Positions 27,463 to 35,226 of a stretch of DNA of 64,000 bases are shown here, piece by piece (positions within the stretch are counted from its first letter, which is position 1; each line of letters opens with the position of its first letter). The DNA comes from Parapusillimonas granuli (lineage in GTDB: Bacteria > Pseudomonadota > Gammaproteobacteria > Burkholderiales > Burkholderiaceae_B): contig NZ_JACCEM010000015.1 in the NCBI RefSeq assembly GCF_013416525.1, positions 1 to 64,000 of the forward strand. The letters are read 5' to 3'. Position numbers and translations under genes: made by a program. Below the pieces are notes generated by a model. That model saw only the letters and a program-made list of their open reading frames with translations, was not told the origin of the DNA and searched no databases.

Positions 27463-27999
27463 ATGGCACTTACATCCACCCAGATTGGAGCAATTGGCGA
27501 AAACTTGCTTATCAACGCCGTGATGAAGGCAAGCGACGGCAGGCTGTCACCATTTCAGCCTCTGGCTGATGACGATGGTCTCGACGTGCTTTTCTACGAT
27601 AAGCAGACCGGCAACTCTGCCGCCATCCAACTGAAGTGTCGAACGACAACATTGCGTAGAGCCGGCTCTGAAGAGCGCGGACACACGGTTCACTTCGAAG
27701 TGCGTCACACTACTTTCAACGAAGCGCGGCGTGCTTATCTCGTTGGTGCCCTGTGCAACGAGGATTTGACAGACTTCGTCGCCACATGGCTCATACCGAT
27801 GTTTGAACTGCCACAGATCGCGCGCAACATCTCAGGAAAATGGGTCATAAGACCCAGCATGGCCAACGACAGTAAAGATCGCTTTATCTCATATCGGTGT
27901 GACACGGCCATCCAGCTAGCAGCTCGAATAATTGCTATTTGCGAGGCTGACGGGCCGAACGGGCAGCCTGGGATGGGGCCGCCGGCTAGGGAGTTTTAA
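27463..27999 (+). CDS. PD-(D/E)XK-like (DUF4365-type) nuclease candidate, opposite to the tra genes
   Basis: This 178-aa protein opens with a helix ending IGENLLINAVMKA, then GLDVLFYD ... AAIQLKCR. The Asp and the Q-x-K pair match the catalytic core of PD-(D/E)XK folds with Gln in place of Glu, as in DUF4365-type proteins. The C-terminal part includes KDRFISYRCDTAIQ. GAGGAG lies 9 bp before the ATG. It runs opposite to the transfer operon in the interval between the eex-like gene and virB5, and its base composition is slightly AT-richer. Resolvase, restriction or anti-plasmid activity is possible. I cannot name a characterised homologue. Confidence 0.7.
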   Translation: MALTSTQIGAIGENLLINAVMKASDGRLSPFQPLADDDGLDVLFYDKQTGNSAAIQLKCRTTTLRRAGSEERGHTVHFEVRHTTFNEARRAYLVGALCNEDLTDFVATWLIPMFELPQIARNISGKWVIRPSMANDSKDRFISYRCDTAIQLAARIIAICEADGPNGQPGMGPPAREF

Positions 28000-28120
28000 C
28001 GGAGCTCAGAAGCACCATCATCATCTAACCATGCTCAACCAGCTTAACAGTCCGCTTCTGGCTGTTCTCTGTCTTCCAGCAGTTGATAATGTTTTCAGAT
28101 TAGGTCTAAGCACGTACAAA

Positions 28121-28501
28121 TTACTGCTTGGAAGCGGCTGCCTGGTATTCGGCTTCCGTTATGCGGCGGGCCTTCAGGCTGTCCGAGACAATTTCATCGT
28201 CAGCCTCTTTGTAGGCAATGTGTTTACTGTCGCCGACGACCAGGATATTGTCTGCGCCGTTGAGTGTGGCTGGCACGGTATTGGACCGGTATCCAACTTT
28301 GCCGAGGTTGTTCCATGCGGTTTCTGTGAACAGGAACGTGTCGTCGTTCCGTTCAATGTGGACCAGGGTCGGAGGGTAGCGACCGTTATCCGAGAACCAA
28401 TGACCGATAAACTTCTCGCCCTTCGGTTCCGTCTTGCATCCCGCCAGGATGCTCAGTAGGGCGGTGGCTCCGGCAGCGGCGATGAAATGTCTTCGTTTCA
28501 T
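28121..28501 (-). CDS. small lipoprotein, candidate entry-exclusion protein
   Basis: This 126-aa protein has a Lys/Arg-rich start, a hydrophobic stretch and a lipobox ILAGC (Cys at about residue 22). The mature domain is short and of mixed composition (HWFSDNGRYPPTLVHIERNDDTFLF). Single-domain lipoproteins encoded inside virB operons of IncW, IncN and related plasmids act as entry-exclusion (Eex) factors that stop redundant transfer into cells already carrying the plasmid. The assignment rests on location and type of protein, not on sequence identity. Confidence 0.6.
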   Translation of the reverse strand: MKRRHFIAAAGATALLSILAGCKTEPKGEKFIGHWFSDNGRYPPTLVHIERNDDTFLFTETAWNNLGKVGYRSNTVPATLNGADNILVVGDSKHIAYKEADDEIVSDSLKARRITEAEYQAAASKQ

Positions 28502-28510
28502 TGGGTGTTC

Positions 28511-28702
28511 CTATGGTGGTCGGTTGTCAGTAAGCCCCTGGCTGCGTTTGTACGCTGCCCAGGCGTCGGCCACGCTGCAAGCGTGTCCGGCAGTTGTAAG
28601 CCAGCAAACACGTTCAATAGGTTTCAGATTGTTCCACCAGGCCATGCCGGCTATCTCATCGGCAGTGGGCTGAGTCTGGAGGTAGGGACGGGTTAAAGGC
28701 AC
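28511..28702 (-). CDS. small conserved plasmid protein, WWN motif
   Basis: This 63-aa protein contains IAGMAWWNNL ... WLTTAG ... VADAWAAYKR, a pattern I have seen in short hypothetical proteins of conjugative plasmids and ICEs. The GTG start overlaps the preceding gene by 10 bp and has AGGGA upstream. It has no signal or membrane segment. Its function is unknown. It belongs to the accessory trio between virB4 and eex. Confidence 0.6.
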   Translation of the reverse strand: MPLTRPYLQTQPTADEIAGMAWWNNLKPIERVCWLTTAGHACSVADAWAAYKRSQGLTDNRPP

Positions 28703-29238
28703 AGGTCTGGTCCCTCCTGTTCATGCTGTGGCGACAGCCTTATCGCATGATCGAAGCGTGCGCCGATGAGGTCGGCTACACGCTGATAATCCTCCGGCGT
28801 GGGGCGCTGCCCATTCACTTCATGGACATGCAGGCTGTAATACTTTTGCACGCCTTGCTCAAAATAGGCACGATTCTGGCGCGGGTGGGTGGACGAAAAC
28901 CAGATGTCAGGACTTATGCGTGGGTCGCTGCATGACGGATCGGATACGCCGAAATCCTGGCTGTGTCGTTCGAGGTCGTCAGCGTCCACCGTCACCCGGT
29001 CAAGCTCGATGTCACGGGTATTGGTTTCACCAGCCTCCAGGTCTTCATGCGTCCAGTGTTCGCTATAGACCGAGATCAGGAAAGTGTCTTCTGGGCGGTC
29101 GGCGTCCGGGTCGTGCAGACCCAGCCGCGTATAGAAATCCTGATCTTTCGTTGCCTGCAGATCATCACGAGCCTGTGTCTGGCGTCGATCTTCATCCAGC
29201 GCCTGCTGCTTCTCACGCTCGTTGGCATTGTGTTTCAT
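28693..29238 (-). CDS. hydrophilic plasmid hypothetical protein
   Basis: This 181-aa, strongly acidic cytosolic protein has a charged N-terminal helix (NEREKQQALDEDRRQTQ) and no membrane segment. The C-terminal half contains PTPEDYQRVADLIGARFDHAI. I do not recognise a family. It lies 9 bp after virB4 and overlaps the next small gene, so it is co-transcribed with the secretion genes. It may regulate or accessorise transfer. Confidence 0.7.
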   Translation of the reverse strand: MKHNANEREKQQALDEDRRQTQARDDLQATKDQDFYTRLGLHDPDADRPEDTFLISVYSEHWTHEDLEAGETNTRDIELDRVTVDADDLERHSQDFGVSDPSCSDPRISPDIWFSSTHPRQNRAYFEQGVQKYYSLHVHEVNGQRPTPEDYQRVADLIGARFDHAIRLSPQHEQEGPDLCL

Positions 29239-29247
29239 GGGTTATTC

Positions 29248-31692
29248 CTATGAAGAGGCCGGGACAATACGGCCTTGGCGAACCGCATCCAGGTACAACG
29301 GCAACCAGTGTGCTGGGTCAGGCCCGGCCTGGGCGACTGCCTGTTCTGCAATCTCTGCCATATCGGGGCTGCCGGAGAACACCAGTAGTTCGTCTTCGCA
29401 GTCGGAGAGGTCCAGTTGGGCTACCGTGACGCTGGAGCCTTGCTTGACGAGAAACTTCCGGCTGGCTTCGCCCAGCGTTTTCAGCAACTCAAACTCGGCG
29501 GGGGTCAGGCCGAATCCTTCGATGTAATCGCGGGCTTTGGCCCTGGGGTTGGGCAGCAGAATCAGGGTGGCCGTCTGCTGAACCAGTGAAGGGCCGACCG
29601 GGTTTTGGGTGATGGCGCCCGGTTCCTGTGTAGCGAAGGCGAGCACACCGTTTTTCTTGCGGATGGTGCGGCTGGCGTCCTGCATGTCATCCTGGAAATG
29701 CTTGTCTTTTAGCGGGTGCTGGCATTCGTCGTATAGGTTGATGATGCGCCGTCCGTCATGCAGGGCGTCGATGCGGTGCTTCAAATACATGGTGGCCGCG
29801 CCGCGTACCGCGTCATCGTCCAGCAGTTCGGTAAGGTCAAAGCCAAAGATAGCGGGTGTGCCGTCATCCGTTGCCAGGCTCAGCTGATCTGCCGGATTGT
29901 CGAACACCCAGCCGTATTCACCGCCCCGGCACCACGGTGCCAGGCGTGCGTGAATGGTACTGGTGCTGTCATCCTCGCTATAAGGGTTGGGCAGTAGGGT
30001 GTTCAGGGTGGACAGCGTGCGGGCTTCGCGGTCGATGAGCGTGGTCAGCTGCTGTACGGCCCGGGTAATGTCGGCATGTTGTCGGGTGGTGACTGTTTCA
30101 CCCCTGCGTTCCGCCAGGAATACAACCAGTCGCACCATGAAGGCGACGTTCCCCTTGGTGGGTTCCATCTGAAATGGGTTCCAACCGGTCGCTTCGCCAA
30201 GGCGGATATTGAAGTACCGCCCTCCCAGCGCCATGATGAGTACCTGCATACCCTGGTCTTTGTCCCACACTACACACGTTGCCCCAAACTTCTGTGCCTG
30301 GGTGAGCAGCATGCCCTGCAGCACGGTTTTGCCGGTGCCGGTCATGCCAATAATCATGGTGTTGCCCGGGCGTCGCTTGCCGGTTTCGTCCAGGTCTTCC
30401 ACTGAAGCGTGGAAGTTGAAGAAGAATGGACTGCCGGTTTGCGTCTTGAGCATGGTGACGGCTGGCCCCCAGGGGTTGCCAGCGGGCTTGCCGGTCAGTT
30501 GGTTATGCAGACTGGAGAAGCACAGGAAATTGAGCGACGTGACGGGCACCGGGCGCGGACGCCAGTGCCAGTTGCCGGGCAACTGCGCCCAGAAGCCAGC
30601 CTCCAGGGCTTTTTCCAATGGCCTGAAGCCGATGGCTTCTTCGGCCAAGGCGGTGGCTGTATGCGCCAGCGCCTGGCGCACGCCTTCCGCCGTGTCGCCA
30701 TAGATAAGCAAGGTAGCGTGGTGGTCGCCCAGGCCAAGACGACCAGAAGTGAGGTCATCCATGGCCTGGGTCAGTTGGGCCACCTGGCTGCCGGCGTCGT
30801 CGCCGGAATCTACCAGCAGCTTCTGATGGCGCTTCACCAGTTTCTTTGCAGCGGCCCCGGTGTGGCTGCCCCAGGATTGGGTCAGTACAAACTCATGCGG
30901 CAGGCCCAGCAACCGGTCCAGATGGCCGGGCTTGCTGGCTTCCGGGTAGTCGCGCAGCTCCATCATGCCGAAGATGCGTGAGTCTGCCACGGTACGCAGT
31001 TCGCCAAGCTCGCCATGTTTGCCGAAGATGGGCCGGGCATAGGGCAGGGTGTCGCGTAGCCGTTCCCGCGAAACCGGTACAGGCCGTTGCCGCCCCGACA
31101 GCAGGAAACCCAGAAACTCAGCGGTTTCACTGAAAGAAAAACCGTTGCGATCCACAATCCCCAGCGTCTGCGGGTCGTAGCGGTACAGGCCCGCTTTGAG
31201 GGTACGCAGTATGTCGCTGAGGCGAGCGATGGATTCCGCCTGCCAGTGCGCGATGCGCTGGCTGTCGGCCTTTTCCAGACTGGCGAAGGTGCCAAGTATC
31301 GGATCCTCGACCGGGTGAACCAGCACTGACAGGTACAGGTCATTCATCATCAGACCGCTTGCGTCGAAGGTGGTGCGATAGGCCGCGTCGAACCGGGAGG
31401 CGAAGGGTTGGCTGAAGGTGCTTTCCGGGTATTCGGTAACGCGGCGGCGGATGATGTGGGAATAGAAGCCGACCGAACCCATGGGCAGGCCGCGCAGCAC
31501 GTTATGCAGGGCTTCAATCCATTCCTTCAGTTCCTCCTGAGCGTAGGCGTCGGGCGCGCGCCCTGCCACCTTGATGACGGCCAGGTACTCGTGGTTGTCG
31601 CAGGCGATGATCTGATCTGTGACATGGTGGGAATAGGGCAGATAGCGCGAAACCCGCCGTTCATCCACGGCGAGAGTGGCTGCAGCAGTCAT
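29248..31692 (-). CDS. virB4: VirB4 ATPase of the type IV secretion system
   Basis: This 814-aa protein is the largest T4SS ATPase. The CagE/TrbE/VirB N-domain occupies about residues 170-400. Walker A GMTGTGKT lies at 449-456, and a Walker B-like NLYDECQHPL and RKKNGVLAFATQEPGAI follow. It energises pilin extraction and substrate export. It follows virB3 by 11 bp. Length and motif order are normal. Confidence 0.95.
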   Translation of the reverse strand: MTAAATLAVDERRVSRYLPYSHHVTDQIIACDNHEYLAVIKVAGRAPDAYAQEELKEWIEALHNVLRGLPMGSVGFYSHIIRRRVTEYPESTFSQPFASRFDAAYRTTFDASGLMMNDLYLSVLVHPVEDPILGTFASLEKADSQRIAHWQAESIARLSDILRTLKAGLYRYDPQTLGIVDRNGFSFSETAEFLGFLLSGRQRPVPVSRERLRDTLPYARPIFGKHGELGELRTVADSRIFGMMELRDYPEASKPGHLDRLLGLPHEFVLTQSWGSHTGAAAKKLVKRHQKLLVDSGDDAGSQVAQLTQAMDDLTSGRLGLGDHHATLLIYGDTAEGVRQALAHTATALAEEAIGFRPLEKALEAGFWAQLPGNWHWRPRPVPVTSLNFLCFSSLHNQLTGKPAGNPWGPAVTMLKTQTGSPFFFNFHASVEDLDETGKRRPGNTMIIGMTGTGKTVLQGMLLTQAQKFGATCVVWDKDQGMQVLIMALGGRYFNIRLGEATGWNPFQMEPTKGNVAFMVRLVVFLAERRGETVTTRQHADITRAVQQLTTLIDREARTLSTLNTLLPNPYSEDDSTSTIHARLAPWCRGGEYGWVFDNPADQLSLATDDGTPAIFGFDLTELLDDDAVRGAATMYLKHRIDALHDGRRIINLYDECQHPLKDKHFQDDMQDASRTIRKKNGVLAFATQEPGAITQNPVGPSLVQQTATLILLPNPRAKARDYIEGFGLTPAEFELLKTLGEASRKFLVKQGSSVTVAQLDLSDCEDELLVFSGSPDMAEIAEQAVAQAGPDPAHWLPLYLDAVRQGRIVPASS

Positions 31693-31703
31693 GGTGGCGT
31701 CCT

Positions 31704-32024
31704 TTATCGGATGAGTGCGCGCCAGGGGCGGCGCCGGTGGTAGCCGTGCAGGGCGTAGCTGGAACCCTTCCAGAAGCGCTGATTACGGTTGCGTTTGCGA
31801 GTTTTGAACTCAAGCCAGAGCACGTCCAGGGCTTTGTCGTCGTCGCGGGTGAGGATGGCCAGGGTAGGCATGACCACGAATACGAGTCCCCACCAGGCCA
31901 GGCCCGCCGTCATGGCGATCATTGCGACAACGGCGAAGGCACCCAACAACAGCCGTGTGGGAACACCCATGAACGTGGCCTTGCGGCCCAGCCCCTTGAA
32001 TACGGGGTAGGTGTGATCGTTCAT
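31704..32024 (-). CDS. virB3: VirB3 inner-membrane protein
   Basis: This 106-aa protein has two close membrane helices (about 25-60) between basic ends. The opening PVFKGLGRKATFMGVP is the standard VirB3 sequence. It is encoded 3 bp after virB2 and 11 bp before virB4, as in other virB operons. Confidence 0.9.
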   Translation of the reverse strand: MNDHTYPVFKGLGRKATFMGVPTRLLLGAFAVVAMIAMTAGLAWWGLVFVVMPTLAILTRDDDKALDVLWLEFKTRKRNRNQRFWKGSSYALHGYHRRRPWRALIR

Positions 32025-32027
32025 GGC

Positions 32028-32348
32028 TTACTTCCAGAGCAGCACGACCAGCTCAGCGGCTGACCCGGCGAGCAGCACGCCGATGCCCCAGCGGATGGCG
32101 TCATCCTTGCGCATGACCTCTGCGGAATACAGCACAAAGATGATGATGCCGATGATGATGGCGGCAATCGGCAAAATGACATCCAGGTTGTCGCGCAGGG
32201 TCTGCAGTGTGGTCTGCGCCCTGGAAAGCCCGCCGATGGATTGGGCCGATGCCGCCTGAGTAATGCCGAACAGCAGCAGGGCTGTCATCCATCTGTTGAG
32301 ACTGTGCAGGCGTTGCGTAGCATTTCTGATGCGGTGCAGTAGTGACAT
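32028..32348 (-). CDS. virB2: VirB2 major pilin
   Basis: This 106-aa prepilin has a long signal (cleavage near ASA-QS, about residue 35) and two hydrophobic helices (about 55-75 and 85-105) separated by a basic loop, as in TrbC/VirB2. ATG 32348 is used because AGGAG precedes it by 8 bp. A longer in-frame start lies inside the upstream + strand gene's promoter region. Confidence 0.9.
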   Translation of the reverse strand: MSLLHRIRNATQRLHSLNRWMTALLLFGITQAASAQSIGGLSRAQTTLQTLRDNLDVILPIAAIIIGIIIFVLYSAEVMRKDDAIRWGIGVLLAGSAAELVVLLWK

Positions 32349-32459
32349 GGAAAGACTCCTGCCCCAGACGCCGGGCGGCGCAGGGGAATAATGGTTTTCG
32401 TGTGAGCTTCCTCTGATACAGTCGAAGAATTCGACATTGACCATTGAGGCAGAAAACTT

Positions 32460-32711
32460 ATGACGGCAACTAAAAAGGCTGCCGATGGACTGGCGTTATT
32501 GAAGGAGTCCATCATTGAAAAGGTGGCTTCCTTTCCAGATGGCGTGGGAAATAGTGAGATTGCACGCTTACTTCAGTTGGAAAGTGATTTCCAGGGTAAG
32601 CAGAGGAACTATCTGACTTGGTCTGTGATCGGCCTCCTAGTTAATGAAGGTCGGTTGGTACAGGAAAAGCGGGGTCGGAATGTCTTCTACAAACTTCCAG
32701 ATGCTGGCTGA
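32460..32711 (+). CDS. small winged-helix DNA-binding protein on the opposite strand
   Basis: This 83-aa protein has an N-terminal helix then NSEIARLL ... YLTWSVIGLLVNEGRLVQEKRGRNVFYKLP, a helix-turn-helix with a beta-hairpin wing resembling Mrr_N-type winged-helix modules. GAGG lies about 10 bp before the ATG. It is transcribed against the tra genes, between virB2 and virB1. Its last 25 bases overlap the end of virB1 tail to tail. It is AT-richer than its surroundings. It could regulate the transfer operon or be the DNA-reading part of a split system. No family was assigned. Confidence 0.7.
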   Translation: MTATKKAADGLALLKESIIEKVASFPDGVGNSEIARLLQLESDFQGKQRNYLTWSVIGLLVNEGRLVQEKRGRNVFYKLPDAG

Positions 32712-33346
32712 TCGGTTGCAGGCCTCTGAAATCCGTCAGTAGCCGGGTTCGAGGTGAAACCGTCGGGTGCGCCGCGTGGCGCTTCAGGCTGAGGTTTCTG
32801 CTTGGGCTTCTCTGAGGGCTGGGCCGGTGTGTCAGCTGCTGCCTGTGGTGCTGTCGCGTCGGCAAGCGGCACCAGGGCAGGAACCTTGATACCTGCCTGG
32901 GTCAGTACCTTCCCCACATAGCCGTTGGTAAAGCCACGGTTGAAGTTGCCGGTGTTGTAGCAGGACAGTGCGGCGCGCAGCGCCTGCTGTGGGTCTTCGT
33001 GCGTGGGTAAGGCACGGGCGTAGCACTCAGCCAGCACGGTCTGTGCGGCAGTGAGGTTCTTGCAGGGGTCAAACACGGTCGTGGCATCCAGCTTCAGCCA
33101 TGCCCAGTTACGCACATTGATCTGGCCCAGCCCGGCATCGAAGTCGATACCCTGGTCAATCAGCCTCTGCGCTGCCGCCGTGGCTTCTTCCAGGCTGCGG
33201 GGTTGACGCTTGAGTTGGTGACCCTTGCGATTGACGCCGATGGCGTACTGCTGCGCCCTGGACTCATGCTTGACCACGGCATGCAGTGTGACCGGGTGAA
33301 TATCGGGCGCGCAGGCAAGGGCCAGAGTGGCGAGTTCGGCAAACAT
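32687..33346 (-). CDS. virB1: VirB1 lytic transglycosylase
   Basis: This 219-aa peptidoglycan-cutting enzyme opens the wall for T4SS assembly. The SLT-type core has the catalytic Glu28 in VVKHESR, GLGQINVRNW and the ALSCYNTGN motif. A Pro/Lys/Gln-rich tail (from about 150) is typical of VirB1 and may be processed. Its stop overlaps the convergent winged-helix gene by 25 bp. Confidence 0.92.
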   Translation of the reverse strand: MFAELATLALACAPDIHPVTLHAVVKHESRAQQYAIGVNRKGHQLKRQPRSLEEATAAAQRLIDQGIDFDAGLGQINVRNWAWLKLDATTVFDPCKNLTAAQTVLAECYARALPTHEDPQQALRAALSCYNTGNFNRGFTNGYVGKVLTQAGIKVPALVPLADATAPQAAADTPAQPSEKPKQKPQPEAPRGAPDGFTSNPATDGFQRPATDQPASGSL

Positions 33347-33356
33347 GACGGCGTCC

Positions 33357-34028
33357 TTAGTTATCGCTGAGATGCCTGGGGTCGGTCAGAGAGAAGTTCC
33401 AGCCGCTGGCCCACTGGCCCGTGTGTTCAGCTTCCCACTTGGCCTGAGCCGCTTCGTAGTCTTCAGACTTGATCCAGTAGCCACCCATGGCCGGTCTGCC
33501 CACGTACCGGATAGACAGTTCATAGGTCCAGGCGTGATCGTTGTAGACCACACAATAGGCGGGCAGCTGTGTGAGCGTGACGGTGCGAAGCGAATGCACC
33601 TCGTAGACGGGTTCCGCGCTGTCGCCGCCGTAGTTGTATCCGCGTTCGCGCCATTTGTAGGCGGTGCCGGAATAGCTGCTGTTCAGATATTCCGCATCAC
33701 ACTTGCCTGCACCCTGTGAAATCGCGTCGATGCGCTGTGCCATGCCCGGTTCGCCGGAAGCGGGACATTCAGACAGGAAAGCGCGTCTGGCCGCGACCGT
33801 CGCAGACCAGTCCAGGCCACGCCTGTTGAACTTCTTGATGGCGAAATAATGATCCAGCGAAGGGCTGCACTCACCAGGACGCAGACTGGACGACAGGCAT
33901 AGCGTCGCTTCGCAGGCCAGTCGGGGGGTGCCGGTTAGTAGCTTAATGGTGCCGTTTGCATGGGCAGCAGGAGCCAGGACGCAGGCAAGCGCTAGCGCCC
34001 CAGCCCGCAGTGCGGGAAGGGTGTGCAT
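33357..34028 (-). CDS. trbM: TrbM/KikA-family conjugation protein
   Basis: This 223-aa periplasmic protein has a signal peptide (about 1-24, ending PAAHA) and the family's ACEATLCLSS ... GECSPSLDHYFAI segment with paired cysteines. The C-terminal ~80 residues carry conserved Trp/Tyr positions (WKWE-like). TrbM of IncP plasmids is needed for full transfer efficiency, and its biochemical role is unclear. It lies 10 bp before virB1. Confidence 0.85.
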   Translation of the reverse strand: MHTLPALRAGALALACVLAPAAHANGTIKLLTGTPRLACEATLCLSSSLRPGECSPSLDHYFAIKKFNRRGLDWSATVAARRAFLSECPASGEPGMAQRIDAISQGAGKCDAEYLNSSYSGTAYKWRERGYNYGGDSAEPVYEVHSLRTVTLTQLPAYCVVYNDHAWTYELSIRYVGRPAMGGYWIKSEDYEAAQAKWEAEHTGQWASGWNFSLTDPRHLSDN

Positions 34029-34078
34029 AAGAAAGTCTCCGGGAAGGGGTAGAGCGTGCGGCCTGTCGGCCTGGGGGA

Positions 34079-34372
34079 TCAGCGCTGCTGCAGCAGCGTC
34101 TGCTGTGCGATGGCGAGATGTTCAGGTTTTGCCATGGCCCGCAGCAGGTGGGCGCTTTCGATGGCAGCCAGGCGGGTATCGCGCAGCTGGCCCAGATCAG
34201 CCACGACCTTGCGCAGCAGCGTCAGTTCTTCCTGCTGCGTATCGTCGGCGGAAAGCCGTCGCCTTATATAGTTAGAGAGGGATAGCCCGGACAGGGCAGC
34301 AGCTTCGCCCAGGCGCGCAGCATGAGACGGGGTCACCCGGATACGGATGACCTCGGAAAGAGGTTCGTTCAT
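34079..34372 (-). CDS. ribbon-helix-helix relaxosome accessory protein (TrwA/MobC-like)
   Basis: This 97-aa protein has an N-terminal beta strand and helix-turn-helix of RHH form (SEVIRIRVTPSHAARLGEAA ... LSLSNYIRRRL, here given in parts) and a helical C-terminal oligomerisation region rich in Leu. TrwA-like proteins bind oriT and repress the transfer operon. AAGGAACTTGT precedes ATG 34372, so a longer in-frame start at 34438 is rejected. It is the first gene of the leftward block and faces the candidate oriT. Confidence 0.7.
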   Translation of the reverse strand: MNEPLSEVIRIRVTPSHAARLGEAAALSGLSLSNYIRRRLSADDTQQEELTLLRKVVADLGQLRDTRLAAIESAHLLRAMAKPEHLAIAQQTLLQQR

Positions 34373-34394
34373 ACAAGTTCCTTGCTGCCGTGAG

Positions 34395-34475
34395 TGCAGT
34401 TGCTCGCGTAGAATAGTTAGACAATCAGGCGCAACCATGAAGCCAGGCTGTTTTAGCGCACATCGCGTGCTGGCC
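34395..34475 (-). other. oriT: candidate origin of transfer (oriT)
   Basis: On the minus strand CTGATTGTCTAACTATTC (34411-34428) resembles the R388 MOBF nic site, in which TATTGTCT is followed by ATAG. It lies immediately upstream of the RHH accessory gene, the usual place for oriT. A short GCAC/GTGC hairpin (34458-34470) is nearby, but the strong inverted repeat next to nic in R388 is not evident. The nick point would fall after TTGTCT. Confidence 0.4.
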
Positions 34476-34574
34476 TTATGTTTAGGGGCGTAATGGCCAC
34501 TGATCTCGAGTTTTTCTTTTTGGGTACCTGTTTGGGTACTTTTTTAATTCAGATGGCTTGAAGACCGCATAGAT

Positions 34575-34604
34575 GCTGACTATTCGAGTCTCGCCGTCGC
34601 ACCA
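34575..34604 (+). other. tRNA-3'-end-like sequence, likely right attachment site
   Basis: TTCGAGTC (34583-34590) followed by a 3' end CGCACCA (34598-34604) imitates the T-loop and CCA end of a tRNA. The T-stem does not pair and the acceptor is one base short, and no upstream tRNA body exists. A terminator lies 45 bp downstream, as after a real tRNA gene. This fits an attR left when an element integrated into a tRNA 3' end whose 5' part now lies at the far left end, outside the window. Confidence 0.45.
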
Positions 34605-34648
34605 GGATTCAAAATCAGGCCGCCGCACAACGCCTGATGAAGTACCGG

Positions 34649-34683
34649 AAACCCGCATGAACACTGATTCACGCGGGTTTTTT
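34649..34683 (+). terminator. rho-independent terminator at the element/chromosome junction
   Basis: A 13-bp stem with one mismatch (AAACCCGC... / ...GCGGGTTT, 6-base loop) is followed by six T residues. It points rightward, as expected for the terminator of the tRNA whose 3' end lies just upstream. Confidence 0.8.
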
Positions 34684-34869
34684 GCATTCATGGCGCAGCA
34701 AGGCGCCAAAGGGTTGCGGTCGTTCCGATACCGGCATTCGCATAGTGGGTATGGCAGGTATCGCATGGCCCCTCTGATAAGCTCCCGACAGAGTCTTGGT
34801 GGTCCTCCCGCCTGGAGAGCCACGCCATGAAGGCTCGCGCCACAGTAAAACGTGAATAGGGAGATGAAG

Positions 34870-35226
34870 ATGAACACAGCAATCAGCCATCAAAAAAACA
34901 TGCGCGCCTGTACGAGCATGCTGTTCAGCCTGGCGGCCGCCCTGGCAATCATGCTGGCCGCATCAGGTATCGCCCTTGCGGACGACAAGCCCGCAATCAA
35001 AGGCCCGCCGGTACCCAGCCTGATCACCGGCACGCCCGAAGAGGGGTTTGCCCTGGCGGTCAAGCTGTCGCAGAAAGGGGTGGTGTTCACGCAGGCGGAC
35101 GCCAAGGTCCGCAGCGGTTTGCGCGGGCAATACGCGAATGATCCCAACAGCCTGATCGCCGTTTCACATGTGGTTGCGGTTCACTTCCAGACGGTGGCGG
35201 CCGCCAACAACTACTGGCGCAAGTAA
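34870..35226 (+). CDS. small exported protein of unknown function
   Basis: This 118-aa protein has a signal peptide (hydrophobic core LFSLAAALAIMLAASGIALA, cleavage before DDKP, about residue 35). The mature domain of ~80 residues has no recognised fold (EEGFALAVKLSQKG ... SHVVAVHFQTVAAANNYW). ATG 34870 is preferred because AGGGAG precedes it by 6 bp. GTG 34852 and ATG 34864 are in frame but sit within the ribosome-binding region. It is the first chromosomal gene right of the element. Confidence 0.75.
   Translation: MNTAISHQKNMRACTSMLFSLAAALAIMLAASGIALADDKPAIKGPPVPSLITGTPEEGFALAVKLSQKGVVFTQADAKVRSGLRGQYANDPNSLIAVSHVVAVHFQTVAAANNYWRK

Noticed and set aside
34573-34830. Small + strand frame over the attachment site
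   Set aside because: Its reading is the typical translation of a tRNA end and terminator, with no domain.
34828-34860. 10-codon frame before the exported-protein gene
   Set aside because: It could be a leader peptide, but no ribosome-binding site or attenuator is evident.
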